Assembly (NCBI GenBank): GCA_024734495.1
Contig: JALMQS010000816.1
Span: forward strand, 9,147,092 to 9,211,091
Reading direction: 5' to 3'
DNA length: 64,000 bases
Source: Forficula auricularia
Taxonomy: Eukaryota; Arthropoda; Insecta; Dermaptera; Forficulidae
Under the pieces are notes generated by a model, which saw nothing but the letters and a program-made list of their open reading frames with translations, was not told where the DNA came from and ran no database searches. Position numbers and translations under genes: made by a program. Positions 35,850-46,918 of this stretch are shown piece after piece (position 1 is the stretch's first letter; every line of letters starts with the position of its first letter).

Positions 35850-36090
35850 ACCTCATTGGAGAGAAGAATCCTAGATACGAGTAATATCACTTTCCAGCGA
35901 CACCGGTTGCTGAATCGTCATAATAGTGACATTAGGAATATGTCCTTGGTTAAGAATATTTCGATTAACGTTATCGAAGTCAAGTATAATTGGGCGGATT
36001 ATCATGTGAAGAGTGAAGATAATCTATGGAGTAGTGCTACCCAGTTGTGGATTCTCCGAGGTCCTGGACGTCCGCCCGTTCGATGGGGGC
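35850..36090 (+). pseudogene. RTE-type LINE C-terminal fragment
   Basis: The reading frame LERRILDTSNITFQRHRLL onward, with VKYNWADYHVKSEDNLWSSA and GPGRPPVRWG, matches the conserved KWAGHVAR..D.RW and GRP..RW pattern at the end of RTE-like ORFs. Only about 75 codons are left. Confidence 0.6.
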
Positions 36091-36610
36091 TCTAAACAGA
36101 CTATCCAATTAGACGCAAAATTTTGTTGTACATATTTTTTGATATTATTTTATATTTATATGTATCTACCTATAGATATTTTTTATATACCTATAATGAT
36201 TTTACTTTTTCAAAATACCTAAAAAAAATTCGCTGACAAAAATTATGTTTCAAAATAATAATATGTAAATGAATGCGAAAATAATCTTTGTCCAGGGCGA
36301 CAAGAAAGCTGAATCGGGGAATGTTTATCAAGACCGCAGATTTTTGCGAAGTTGATCGCACAATAATAACCTTGATTATAATAGTCAACAATTCTTCATG
36401 ATTTATAAAACAATTTAACAATTTCAACAGTGGTTTCGTGGGTTAATTTTGGGTTTCAAGATAGAGCTGCCACTTTTCTGGAGTAACTCACGTTTTTTCA
36501 TGTCCATACTTTCTTCATTTTATACTTTAATAAAAAATAAACCAAAATAGCAGATGCTGTATCCAATTTTTTACCGACTTCAAAAAAGGAGTTTATCAAT
36601 TCTACAATTA

Positions 36611-37914
36611 TTAGGTTGTTTCAAAAGTTTTGTCCGTTGTTGTGAGTATTCTTTAAACTGTAATATCTCTGTGAATACTTAAGTATTCAATTTAATCGAA
36701 ATAAGCGCCATTTGAATCGGTGCACTTTTGCCAACGTAACACAAGTCTATTAATTCCGTCGGCATAAAAATTGGGTGCTCGGGATTCGAAGAAGTCGACG
36801 AAGGCCGTTTTTGCCTGGTCCTGATTGGCGAAGGTTCTACCGGTGAGAAAGTTATCGAAGTGCTTGAAAAGATGGTAGTCGGTTGGCGAGAGGTCTGGGG
36901 AGTATGGTGGGTGAGGCAGAACTTCGACGCTCAATTCGTTTAATTTTCGGACGGTGATTTATGAAACGTGCGGACGGGCGTTGTCGTGCAGCAGGATCGG
37001 ACCTCTTCTGTTGACCAGTGCCGGCTGCTGCTGACTCAATTTTCGGTACATTTCATCGATTTCCTCACAATAGGACTCTGCTGTAATGGTTTGGCCAGGT
37101 TGCAGAAAGTAATAGCGAATCACACCAACCGCTGACCACCATGCAGTAACCATGGTCTTTTTTGGAGGGTTTTCGACTTTGGGAAGTGCCTGGGTGACTC
37201 ATCGGTGTCCAACCACTGTCCTGAACATCTCCTGTTGTCGTAGAGACGTAGAGGATCCACTTTTCATCACACGAGACAATCCGATCCAAAAAAGGATCGT
37301 TTTGGTTGCGCAAAAGCAAAGAAGAACAGACTTCGAAACGTGACAATTTCTGTCGATCGTTCAAATCGTGGGGCATCCACTTTTCGAGCTTTTTGACCTC
37401 TCCAATAAGTTTTAAACCATCAAAAACCGCATGGAAGCTGACGCCCAGTTCTTCTGCCATGCCACGCACCCTTTGTGATGGGTCAGTCTCCACCAGGGTC
37501 CTCAAAGCCTGGCCCTGGATTATTTTAGGTCGACCACTTTGGGGCTCATCTTCGAGGCTAAAATCTCCGGAACGAAATTTCGCAAACCAACGTCGAACAG
37601 TGCGTTCATTAACACTATCTTTGCCAAATGCCTGGTTAATTTTTCGGCCTGTTTCGGTACCGCTTTGGTTCAATTTGAATTCGTAGAGAAAAATTGGCAG
37701 AAAATCGCTAAACGACATCATATAGTAATAACCTGAAAAGAGTTAAAAATTAAAATTTGGATAAAAATGAACAGCATCAATGTATCTATAGAGTACAAAA
37801 TCCTCTATCGATCAGTATATGGTATACCACGACACAGTAGAATAAATATTTATTGAGATATGAAGCTACAAAAACACATGACATTAAAACGGACAAACTT
37901 TTGAAACAACCTAA
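36611..37914 (-). mobile_element. Full-length mariner element, inactivated
   Basis: The 28-bp terminal repeats are nearly perfect: TTAGGTTGTTTCAAAAGTTT at the left and the inverse at the right. The length of 1304 bp is normal for mariner. TA lies on the left; the right flank now reads AA. It inserted about 30 bp from a lone AACCGACTTC-family end at 36573. Confidence 0.9.
36692..37721 (-). pseudogene. mariner transposase, broken
   Basis: On the minus strand from 37721 the N-terminal helix-turn-helix region is intact (LYEFKLNQSGTETGRKINQA, TVRRWFAKFRSGDFSLED). The first catalytic Asp is in IVSCDEKW, the second in ILLHDNARPHVS, and the third in HPPYSPDLSPTDYHLF. The frame is lost once after KWILYVS and regained before MVTAWW, and a TAA interrupts it right after ARPHVS near 36959. 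With only two lesions the copy is fairly young but cannot encode active enzyme. Confidence 0.88.
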
Positions 37915-38250
37915 AATTAACATAGATATATATTTTTTTAGTACCTGGGCGCATGACTTTTGTTGAGAGGCATATATATTAGAATGCGGTTTTTGGCTAT
38001 AAGCTAGGTGTAGGGGCTGTTATTAAGATTGGACCTTTATGTTTCTTTATGGATTGACAATGCCCAGGCAGAATCAAGAAATTGTCCCTAAAATTGACGA
38101 ATTTGGAATTATACAAAATGAAATGTTTTTATTTTCCTACATTTTTATTTGCGAGGTGACGATTTTTTTAAAAATTGATAAGATGATTGGATTGTTAAAC
38201 CTTATTATCATTGAAAAAAAACTAGACTATTTTTAAAAAATATTTTTAAC

Positions 38251-38493
38251 TAGGGGTGGCCATTCCCTGTAGTCTCATGACTCCCCATCCTAGTATCACG
38301 AAAGGTAACCCCCTCCCGCCTTTGTAGATTATATTTTATTCACTTCTAAAGAATGAGAAGAGGTTTTTATTACCTTTTGTTGAAGTTATAAACTAGCATA
38401 TAATGCTAATTTTGCAACAATTTTCAACCCCCCGCCCAGAAATTTCAAAGACACATCCCGCGTCAACCCCCCCCCCCCCCCTGAGGCACCCCT
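38251..38493. mobile_element. hAT-like MITE with C-rich end
   Basis: Ends TAGGGGTGGCC and GAGGCACCCCTG. The 8-bp flanks TTTTTAAC and GTTTTAAC match at 7 of 8. The right side carries a C run at 38467-38481. A related segment in the other orientation lies at 33420-33620. Confidence 0.65.
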
Positions 38494-38936
38494 GTTTTAA
38501 CAAAACAAAATTATAAATGTGCCAAATAAAATGAAATCTAAAAATAATTCATCTTGGTATATTCCATAACTATTGTCTATAAAAATTATATAAAATAATA
38601 GTTTGTGTATAATAATAAACAAGAATATAAAAAAATTAAAAAATAAAACTATAACATTGCTGCGCTAAAATTAATTGATCTTATAACTAGACGTTTAGTT
38701 GACTTTTTAAACGAAAATCTTTTATTTATTTTTTATTTTTTTTTTGTTAAGGGGAAAATGGTTTTTAAATTTTATTAAAAAGCGGGAAATTAAATTATAG
38801 TTTACTTTGATGGATCAATCACGAGGAAACATATCCACCAATTAATATATCTTTTATCTATGGTTTCTATTTCTTATTTTGTCTTGTGACATTCAGTTTA
38901 TTCGTATAAATTAATTATATAAAAATATAATCCAAG

Positions 38937-41900
38937 ATGTTAGAAGCCATTAAATATAATAACAAAACTCTTAATATCTTAGATCAATTATTATTACCTC
39001 ATGAATCGAAATATATACCTGTGGAAAGCGTAAAAGATGGGTGGAATGTTATAAATAAAATGCAGGTAAAACAATATTTTTATTTTTTTATTTTATATAT
39101 TTATTTTTCTATTAATTGTTTAAATCTAATTTTAGGTTAGAGGTGCTCCAGCAATTGCTATTGTTGGAGCCTTAAGTTTGGCCGTTGAAATTCATCAAAT
39201 TGATTATTCTTCCAAAGAAGAATTATTTCATGATATTGACAAAAAAATGAATTATTTGGTAACCGCTAGACCAACAGCCGTTAATATTAAACTTGCCACA
39301 GAAGAATTAATAAATTTAGGCAATCGTTTGAAAAATGATACATGCTCGGTAAAACAAATGAAAGAAGAGTTAGTATCAGTCAAATGCCTATTTTATTCAA
39401 TTATTGAACTGAAAATTTAAAATTAATATCATCATTGAGCACACAGTCTTAAGACTGGTTTGACACAACCACCCGTCTCCACTCGGCTCTTGTCAGCTCT
39501 TTGACCTCTCTAAATTTCTCGCATCCCATATCCCTAATTATTTGTTCGAAATATCCTAATATGGGCCTTCCCTTTTCTTTCCCACGTCCCCTCCAAAATA
39601 TCCCTAAGCAATCCCCCGTGTCTCAGTGTGTGCCCCATCATCTGACCTCTTCTCTTCCTCAGACTCTTCCACAAAGTTCTTCTTTCTCCTATTCATTCAA
39701 GAACTAATAATCATTTGTTAAATACAACATTAATATATTATTATTATATATAATATGCGAAGTTCTACGGCGTTTGCCGCTTTTCGCATCTCAATCGCCA
39801 ATATTCTCTGTCCTGCCAGTCTCCATCCTTTAGTCATCTACCTCCATCGTCTGACGGATTTCGGCCTTCCAGCTTTTTGGTGGTCTCCCTCTTTTTAGAC
39901 GTTCAGGGGGGGTCCCAATTCAGGACCTTCTTTGGCCACCTGTCTTCTCCCATTCGTTGGACATAACCGAGGGGTGAACCGCGATTGGAATTAGGTGTAC
40001 ACCGTCTTTGTAATTATTTGGAATTCATTAGATAATCTATTGTCTTCTACTTGAAAATGAAAGTGGAAGTAGGTGTACACGATTTTAGGTCGCGGTTCAC
40101 CCCTCGGACATAACCATACGATACTAGTCTCTTTTTTTCAATGGTCGTTATTATATCCTGGTCCACTTTCATGATCTCACGTATCCTTTCGTTTCTGATG
40201 TGGTCCAATTTAGAGACTCTTGCACTTCTCCAGAAATCCATCTCAAGGGATAGTAGTCTTCTTTGGTCCTTTTTCTTTAGTTCTCATGTTTCAGAACCAT
40301 ATGTTGAGATGCTCTGAACGATGGTTTTGTAGAGCCTGGTCTTTGTGCTTCTATTGATGTTTTTGCTCCACAGTAGTGAGTTTAATTAAAGGATCGCTTT
40401 TTTTCCTTGCCCTATCTTGTTTTCGATATCCTCCCAGATATTTGAATGATGGAGTGTATTTTATGACTTCATTTACAAGATGCAGGTCGCTTTTGACATT
40501 TAGAATCATGTATTCTGTCTTTAGGGTGCTTATAGTTAGGCGCCATTTGTTGTACTCTTCTTTTAATTTAATATATTATTATGTGTATTAATTAAAAATA
40601 AATGTTTTTTTAGAATTTTGCAAAATATCGAATCTATGCTAGAAAAAGATATTGAAGACAACAAACATATTGGTGAATATGGATGTGCTGAAATTGTACA
40701 AAAATATCCAGAAGAGAATAACTTGAATCTTTTAACACATTGCAATACTGGTTCTTTGGCAACAGCAGGATATGGAACAGCTCTAGGTGTAATTAGGAGT
40801 ATTCATTTAGCCAATAAATTAGGTATATATTTAGAAGAAAATATCAAATTATTTATCTATTTTAAACACTTTTAGATATTAAATTTTTATTATTTCTGCC
40901 AACACCATTGAAATAGATTTGTACAAATATTTCTTAATAATAACTTAATAATATAAAAATATATAAATGTGGCGCAAAGTCTGACTTGCATGAGTTGTTC
41001 TAACTTGATTTAGGCGGCTCCATGTTTTCCTGGCCAAAGTCGTACCCAGCTCTGTTGGGAGATCAAGGGGATAATCATTAGACTTGACCCACCGTAATTC
41101 TCCCGGAATTCCCTTTGGCCATGTCGAGCCTTCGAATTTTCACTATCGGTTTTTAAGTTAAAATTTGAAAATTTGACTTCATGGCGTAGATAGAACGTCC
41201 ATAATTCAACTATTTAAAATCTAATCTCAAATTAATAAAAAATTTACATGAAAATGTAAGTGTAATTTAATATACCTTATATGTGTTTACTTTCTGCATG
41301 AAGCTGAAAACTTACTCTTTGATTTATTTCTTATTTAAACAAATTTGCTACTCCTGAGAAAAACCCTTTTTATTTAACACTGTTCAAATATCTCGTGATA
41401 TTTTTTAATGTTTTGACAGAACCGAATCTCTTTAATATGGGGATTGAGCCTTCTAAATGTCTAAACATGCTCAATGGGGTTGAGGATGGGAGAAAAGAAA
41501 CAAAATTGTTTTTCCCTCAACCATTAATAGAATGCATTGCCTGGTAGTATTACTATATGATTTCCTTGTAAAAAAATTAAGTTAGGGCCGAAATTTTGGG
41601 AAAAAAAAGGACCACGCATTGCAAAATTTGTTTCAAGTACATGCTGTTCTTTGTTCCTTCCAGGAAAACAGGCTAGCTCCCTCCTAAAACCTCGATACAA
41701 ACACAATGGGGCAATATCTTTTTCTGAGTTGAGTCAATATTGAATTTCCTCTCTGATACCCGCAGAATCATAGTAGGATAGGACAGATCTGGTAAAGTGA
41801 AACGGTTCAAACATTGTAACTAATATAAAATATATGATGGGCTGGAATAGCTTTTTTCAAAGAATAGAGCTTGTTTTTCTACAAAGGACGATGAACAGCA

Positions 41901-44900
41901 TGTATTACTTGAAACGAATTTTGCAGCTAGTACTCCGTTTTTTGCAGCTAGTACTCCGTTTTTTGCTAACAATTTCAACTCAAACTTGATTTTTCTACAA
42001 AGGCAATTAATTACGTTCTCAAAGGGGGTCGGGCCATAATAGTGTATTGAGAAAAAAAAAACATTCTCTTTTTCACAGATATTGTTTTTTAAATTTAAAG
42101 TTTTTTTTGCCGAGAGTAGCAGAATTTTTACATATTGAAGGAGACAATAAAAGAGTGTATCTTCTGCTGGAATTATAAATTTAATTTATTTATAACGAGA
42201 CTATAGTTTTGATGGCTTTGCCCTCTTCATCAGTCTATTACAATGGATTCACAGGAATTAATTTATGAAACTATAGTCTCGTTATAAATAAATAAAATTT
42301 ATAATTCCAGGAGAAGACACACTCTTTTATTGTCTCCTTCAATATTGTTTTTTAAATAAATCAGTTTTCTTTAAAAATGCAATTTTAATAAACGTTGGAA
42401 TATGAATATTATATAAACCCTTAATACTTAAGCAACAAAAGCAATCAATTTTTCTCGAAAATTTAATTAACTTTTTCTTTCTTTTATCGTTTTTTAGAAC
42501 ATGTTTTTTGTACTGAGACTAGACCTTACATGCAGGGTTCAAGACTAACTGCTTTTGAGCTAGTTCACGATAAATTACCTGGAACTCTTATTTGCGATGA
42601 TATGGTTGCTGCATTGATGCAAAAAAAGAAAATTCATGCTGTAATTGTGGGTGCGGATAGAGTTGTTGCAAATGGAGATACTGCAAATAAAATTGGAACT
42701 TATCAGGTGAGTAAATAAAAAAAAAATTATATTTTTAAAATTAATTAATTTAGAAAATTAATTTAAATTGTCTATTATTAAATACACTTTGTTTCTGTCT
42801 CTATTTCACGTACATTTATCAAGTGTTATTAATTTAGTAAAGATCAATCAAGTCAGAACCTATGAAATATATAAATGAGATATCTGCTGGCACTAGGCTC
42901 TCATTGATTCATGCTAAATCTGTCAATGACTACCGAAATAGATTCGAAAAATTTCTTTATTAATTTAGAAAAGATTTTATTATAGACAAAAGCATCAGCC
43001 GGTTCGATTCCCGCATTTTTGTATGCCTGTCATGATCCTTTTTACTTTACCCTACAGGGCATGAAAAAAGTGTTTTTTTTCGAAATATCTCAAAAACGGC
43101 TGAAACTATTTTGTTTTAAAAAATTGAGCGAAACAATGGCATTTCGCTCTACTACAAAAAAGCTCTAATACGTGAACATCGAAAAAAAAATATTTTTCGA
43201 GAAAATAATTGTTTTATCAAAATGTCTGTTTGTCTGGTTGTCTGGTTGTCCGTTAGTCTGTGCGTTACCAAATTTTTGTGGACGAGCTATCTCAAAAACT
43301 AGTTTGAATATCGAAACAAAATTTCACACGTAGTTTTGGTCCATTGAGATTAAGAGCTGATTAGATTTTGGTGCATATCGACCCAAAATTAAGAGGGGTG
43401 GAGGGGGGTTAAAAATTAAAAATCTAGCCCATTTGAGCAAATTCAACCAAATTTTGTATACACAATCAGTAGGACCCCAGAAGTATAAAAATGCAAAAAC
43501 TAACCCCCCCCCCCCCCTCTACATGATTATAAATAATTTTAGGGGCCAGATTGTATGGTAAAGTCCAGTGGATGGCCATATCAGAACACGTCAGCTTATT
43601 TTTAAATGAACTAGGCTCTTTTATTCTAGTTAATTGGGAGGTGTTTAAATATATTTTAATTATATTTTTTCATTTACACCATGTATTCGAAATAGTAAAA
43701 AAAATATTTATTAAAAAGTTTAAATTATATATTTTTAATTATTTTATTTTACTACTTTTGTAGATTGCCGTTTTAGCAAAATATCACAATGTTCCATTTT
43801 ATGTTGCTGCACCTTGGACTTCAATAGATATGAAACTTCAATCTGGTGAAGATATTGTTATTGAAGAACGCTCTGAAAAAGAAATGACGCATTATGCTGA
43901 ACAACGAATTGCTGCACCAGGTATTTTTAATCTATGTCACTACACTAAATTGTTTTCATTACAAAAAGCTAACTTACAGCAGCCCTTTTAAAGGTTGAGA
44001 GGTTTCATGATACTTGCACTGAGGTAGTTATAGTGGCGGATTATACGGTAAGCGGAATGAACGGCCCCGTAAGGGGTCCCAAAAAGGCCGATTATGTTAA
44101 AGTGTTATTATTTGAAAAAAATAAATGTTTTGTTAATAAGTACCAAAATTTGGATATAATTGTTCATGGTTCAGAATTTTTTTTAAATTTTTGTTTAATT
44201 GACTTTGAGGACCCCGTTATTATACCGCTAAGGGCCCCCACTTAACTTAATCCGTCACTGGGTAGTTAGAGTCATCTTTATTTTTTGAGACCTTAGTAAA
44301 ATAATATTTTTTGAAATTACCTAAAGATTGATCTAGATTTGATTTTCTTTCCGCCTAGAATCGCAACATTCAAGGGTATAGCGCAATGGCATAAATACTA
44401 AAAAAACAACAAAAAGCTGGCCTATATTATAATTATTTATTTAATACATTTATAAAATTACATAAATCGTCGTCTCACTTCCATTAATTCTTAATTTTTC
44501 TATATTTTTCAGAAATTTCTCACTCTTAGGCGTGTCCCGCATTTTCCTTTTTCTTTTTTTTAATACTTTCTCTGTGGCTCTTTCCAACTCTTCCTTTTTA
44601 TCTATTCTAAGTACTCATCTTACTCTTGTCCATAATATATTTTTGTACTTCTCTATTTAACTTTAGAACCATTTAACTTTTTAAAATATCTACTCTATAT
44701 CGTTTGGTCTTATTTCACCAACTCCTTCTGGATCATGAAATATCATATTATTTTTTTTATAAAATTTTCATATTTATATTTTTCTTATCCTTATCATGTG
44801 ACCTCCTTTCAGTCTTCTTTTAGGGTTTATTTTATTTTCCGGTTTTGAAGCTACAGAATATTCGTTCCCCAATTTTCTCTGTGTCATATTACTTTCTACA

Positions 44901-45172
44901 TTTACAACCAATTATAAAACCTTCCAAAAGAGCTCATATGTGTAACTATATAACTTGCTTCTTTAATCACTTTTCGGCCAATATTATCATTTTTATTCTT
45001 AATTAACAAAATAATTTCATATATTTATATAAATTTAACTAAAAATGTATCTGTTTTAGGTATCAATTGTTGGAATCCAGCTTTTGACATAACTCCTGCA
45101 TCACTTATAACAGCTATTATAACAGAGAAGGGCTGTTTTAAACCTAATGATTTAAATAAAAAAGATATTTAA
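38937..45172 (+). CDS. MRI1: Methylthioribose-1-phosphate isomerase
   Basis: This enzyme converts methylthioribose-1-phosphate to methylthioribulose-1-phosphate in the cytosolic methionine salvage pathway. Six exons join in phase: 38937-39065, 39136-39368, 40614-40822, 42498-42706, 43764-43920 and 45060-45172, giving 349 residues, the usual family length. Exon 2 must end at GA|GTTAGT to keep frame with exon 3. Family motifs are clear: [16 protein letters not shown] (44 on), [29 protein letters not shown] with the catalytic Cys at 164, [20 protein letters not shown] with the catalytic Asp at 244, and [13 protein letters not shown], ending [20 protein letters not shown]. The Cys-Asp spacing of 80 equals that of the bacterial enzyme (160/240). 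All splice sites are GT-AG. Introns carry LINE, SINE, hAT and foldback insertions without touching exons. Confidence 0.96.
39425..40565 (-). pseudogene. RTE-like LINE fragments in MRI1 intron 2
   Basis: Minus-strand frames encode [20 protein letters not shown], then [34 protein letters not shown] and [11 protein letters not shown], the standard C-terminal half of RTE ORF2 after the RT. A second stretch ([20 protein letters not shown], 39715-39425) is another C-terminal piece. Stops and frameshifts abound. MITE C3 splits it at 39968-40106. Confidence 0.72.
39968..40106. mobile_element. hAT-like MITE C3, inserted in a LINE
   Basis: CGAGGGGTGAACCGCG inverted termini, 139 bp, with the perfect 8-bp duplication GACATAAC at 39960-39967 and 40107-40114. 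Removing the insert and one duplication restores continuous LINE sequence (TTGGACATAACCATACG). Confidence 0.94.
42095..42342. mobile_element. 248-bp foldback retroelement B2 in MRI1 intron 3
   Basis: Reverse orientation relative to B1 and the same length. A perfect 15-bp direct repeat TATTGTTTTTTAAAT lies at 42080-42094 and 42343-42357. The one-sided end is next to TTTTTTTTGCCGAGAGTAGC. Arms pair over about 75 bp. The hammerhead-like core is on the minus strand at 42207-42233. Confidence 0.85.
42207..42233 (-). ncRNA. Hammerhead-like core in B2, probably disabled
   Basis: CTGATGA, extra A, GAGGGC helix II with a mismatch in its partner, then AAAAC where GAAAC is expected. The core G12 is mutated to A. 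ACTATAGTC follows as at 34878. Confidence 0.45.
42952..43020 (-). mobile_element. SINE fragment in MRI1 intron 4
   Basis: The minus strand reads GGGAATCGAACCGGCTGATG, then TTTTGTCTATAATAAAATCT. This is the B-box end and tail of the SINE at 46338-46462; the head is lost. Confidence 0.65.
44031..44260. mobile_element. hAT MITE in MRI1 intron 5
   Basis: Termini TAGTGGCGGATTA and TTAATCCGTCACTG. The perfect 8-bp duplication GGTAGTTA lies at 44023-44030 and 44261-44268. 230 bp. Confidence 0.9.
44300..45055. other. MRI1 intron 5 remainder
   Basis: C/T-rich on the plus strand around 44480-44900, possibly antisense of an old LINE ORF, but I could not read a convincing protein. Confidence 0.3.
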
Positions 45173-45379
45173 AAAAAAAATATTAAAATTGTACTTTTAT
45201 TATTAATCAAATTAACTCATATTGAAACAAAGCTCGGAATATATTGTATAAGTATATCCAAACGCCTCCCACTCGATCGCTCGATTGGATATAGTTTAAT
45301 TGGTCAAGCCAACTACAGAGCTGCGAAATCTGAACGAGGAGAGATTAAAAGATTAAATAAAAATGAACTTCCAAATTTA

Positions 45380-46305
45380 TTGGGTTGATGCATAATTATG
45401 GAACGTTTTTTAAAAATATTTTTATTCAGCAAAAACAATAATAAAATTTAACAAAAACGTGTTTAAATGATTATTCGGGAACATATTCACCATCTACTTC
45501 AATAACTGCTTCCCATTTACTTGGCAGTCGGTCGATTCCACGGGCGAAGAAGTCACGATTCTTGAAGGCAATCCACGCTTTGACATCGGCCACCAAGTCA
45601 TCCAAATCGTCGTAGATCTTAGTCTTTTGCCAGTTTTTCAAAGAGCGGTTGATGTGATAGTCCGTCAGTGCTTCGGTCGGTGAGTACGGTGGATGTGGCA
45701 GTAGATCCCAGCCCTTATTGGCGATGAATTCGACGACCCGGCGCTCAACATGTGGACGTGATGGAACACGATGTGGTTCTTTTTGCGCGGTCTTTTCGCC
45801 TCGATTGCACCGTGAAGACGGTCAAGATGTGCCAGGGAACCATCCAGCCAATTTCCATACCTTGCCAAGCTTTTTGAGGCGTCGAACGATCGTTGATTGG
45901 TCGACATTGAAGTCTGCAGCCAGCATTCGTGTTGTAAGGCTTTCATTCTCTTCCACGGCTGTCAGAAGTGCCTGATCATCAAAATCCGATGGCCGACCTC
46001 TTCTTTCTTTATCCTCCAAACTAGTGTCACCTGATTTGAAACGGACAAACCACTTCCGTACTGCACTATCAGTAATTGTTCCTTCGCCAAAAAGTTCGTT
46101 GAGATCACGAAATGACTGTGCTGCCTTCCATCCTTTCTCGTAGTGGTAGAGCATAATATGAAGAATATGAATATGGTTTTCGACACGCATTTTTATTAAC
46201 TATAAATAGAGAAGATTGTTTTTATAAAAAAAATAAACAAAACGCCATCTTTGGCTAAAGAAAAACGCGCCAATACAAACGTTCCATAATTATGCATCAG
46301 CCTAA
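45380..46305 (-). mobile_element. Internally deleted mariner element
   Basis: The terminal repeats TTGGGTTGATGCATAATTAT and their inverse are well matched. TA lies on both sides (45378-45379, 46306-46307). At 926 bp it lacks about 350 bp of a full mariner. It belongs to a different lineage from the copy at 36611. Confidence 0.9.
45480..46190 (-). pseudogene. mariner transposase with internal deletion
   Basis: From 46190 the N-terminus reads MRVENHIHILHIMLYHYEKG, AVRKWFVRFKSGDTSLEDKE and a second helix-turn-helix (VDQSTIVRRLKKLGKVWKLA). After GWFPG the frame breaks and the first catalytic Asp region is gone. The C-terminal part resumes with HHVHVERRVVEFIANKGWDL, PHPPYSPTEALTDYH and ends VDGEYVPE. 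Confidence 0.85.
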
Positions 46306-46337
46306 TATCTAGACATTAAGTATCACCTTGGGTTCAG

Positions 46338-46462
46338 GGATCGGTGGCCGAGAGGATGAGAGCTAAGGCTCTTATAAAGGCATCGCAGCGCACATGCGAA
46401 GATCCCGGTTCGAATCCCGGCTGATCCTTTTGTCTATAATATAAAAATCTTTTCTTCGTTCC
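46338..46462 (+). mobile_element. tRNA-derived SINE with class II (long variable arm) head
   Basis: The acceptor ends GGATCGG and CTGATCC pair, a long variable-arm hairpin (TCGCA/TGCGA) is present and the T-loop is GGTTCGAATCC. The anticodon stem pairs poorly (3 of 5), the D-loop is long and the T-stem has one mismatch. This is therefore a tRNA-Ser/Leu-like SINE head and not a working tRNA. The tail TTTTGTCTATAATATAAAAA recurs at 42952 (minus). Confidence 0.7.
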
Positions 46463-46780
46463 CTAATTTAATATTGTATAATTTTCCTCAACCTGTAAAA
46501 TTTATGTCTGTGAATTTTATTTTTTATGAAGATCCATTGAAAAATTATTATATCTTTATATATATACATACAATATAGGTATCATTATATCTACTCAAAT
46601 CTTTATAAAACCATAATTTTATATTCATATTCTTCTCAAAAGATGTACTATATTATATATTCCTACATAATATATTATATTATCAATATTTTTGTATATT
46701 TATCATAGCAAATCTAAATCTATTAAATTAAAAAATATATAAAAAAAAATTATTTGATTATTAAAATGAAGGTTTCATTT

Positions 46781-46918
46781 TGCCGAGAGTAGCAGAATTT
46801 TTATAAATTAAAAGAGACAATAAAAGATTGTGTCTTCTGCTGGAAAAATAAATTTTTTAATTTATTTATAACGAGATTATAGTTTAGAAGACACACTCTT
46901 TTATTGTCTCCTTTAATT
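46781..46918. mobile_element. Foldback element B3, core deleted
   Basis: Starts TGCCGAGAGTAGCAGAATTT and keeps the GAGACAATAAAAGA arm and its inverse. The central part with the hammerhead-like core is missing; the arm passes straight from ATAGTTT to AGAAGACACACTC. Confidence 0.65.

Noticed and set aside
36191..36427. 78-codon minus-strand ORF
   Set aside because: No domain, biased to I/K/F as expected of AT-rich random sequence, and no splice context.
46338..46427. Possible functional class II tRNA gene
   Set aside because: The anticodon stem pairs at only 3 of 5 positions, the D-loop is oversized and the T-stem has a mismatch. The 3' tail recurs elsewhere, so a SINE head is more likely.
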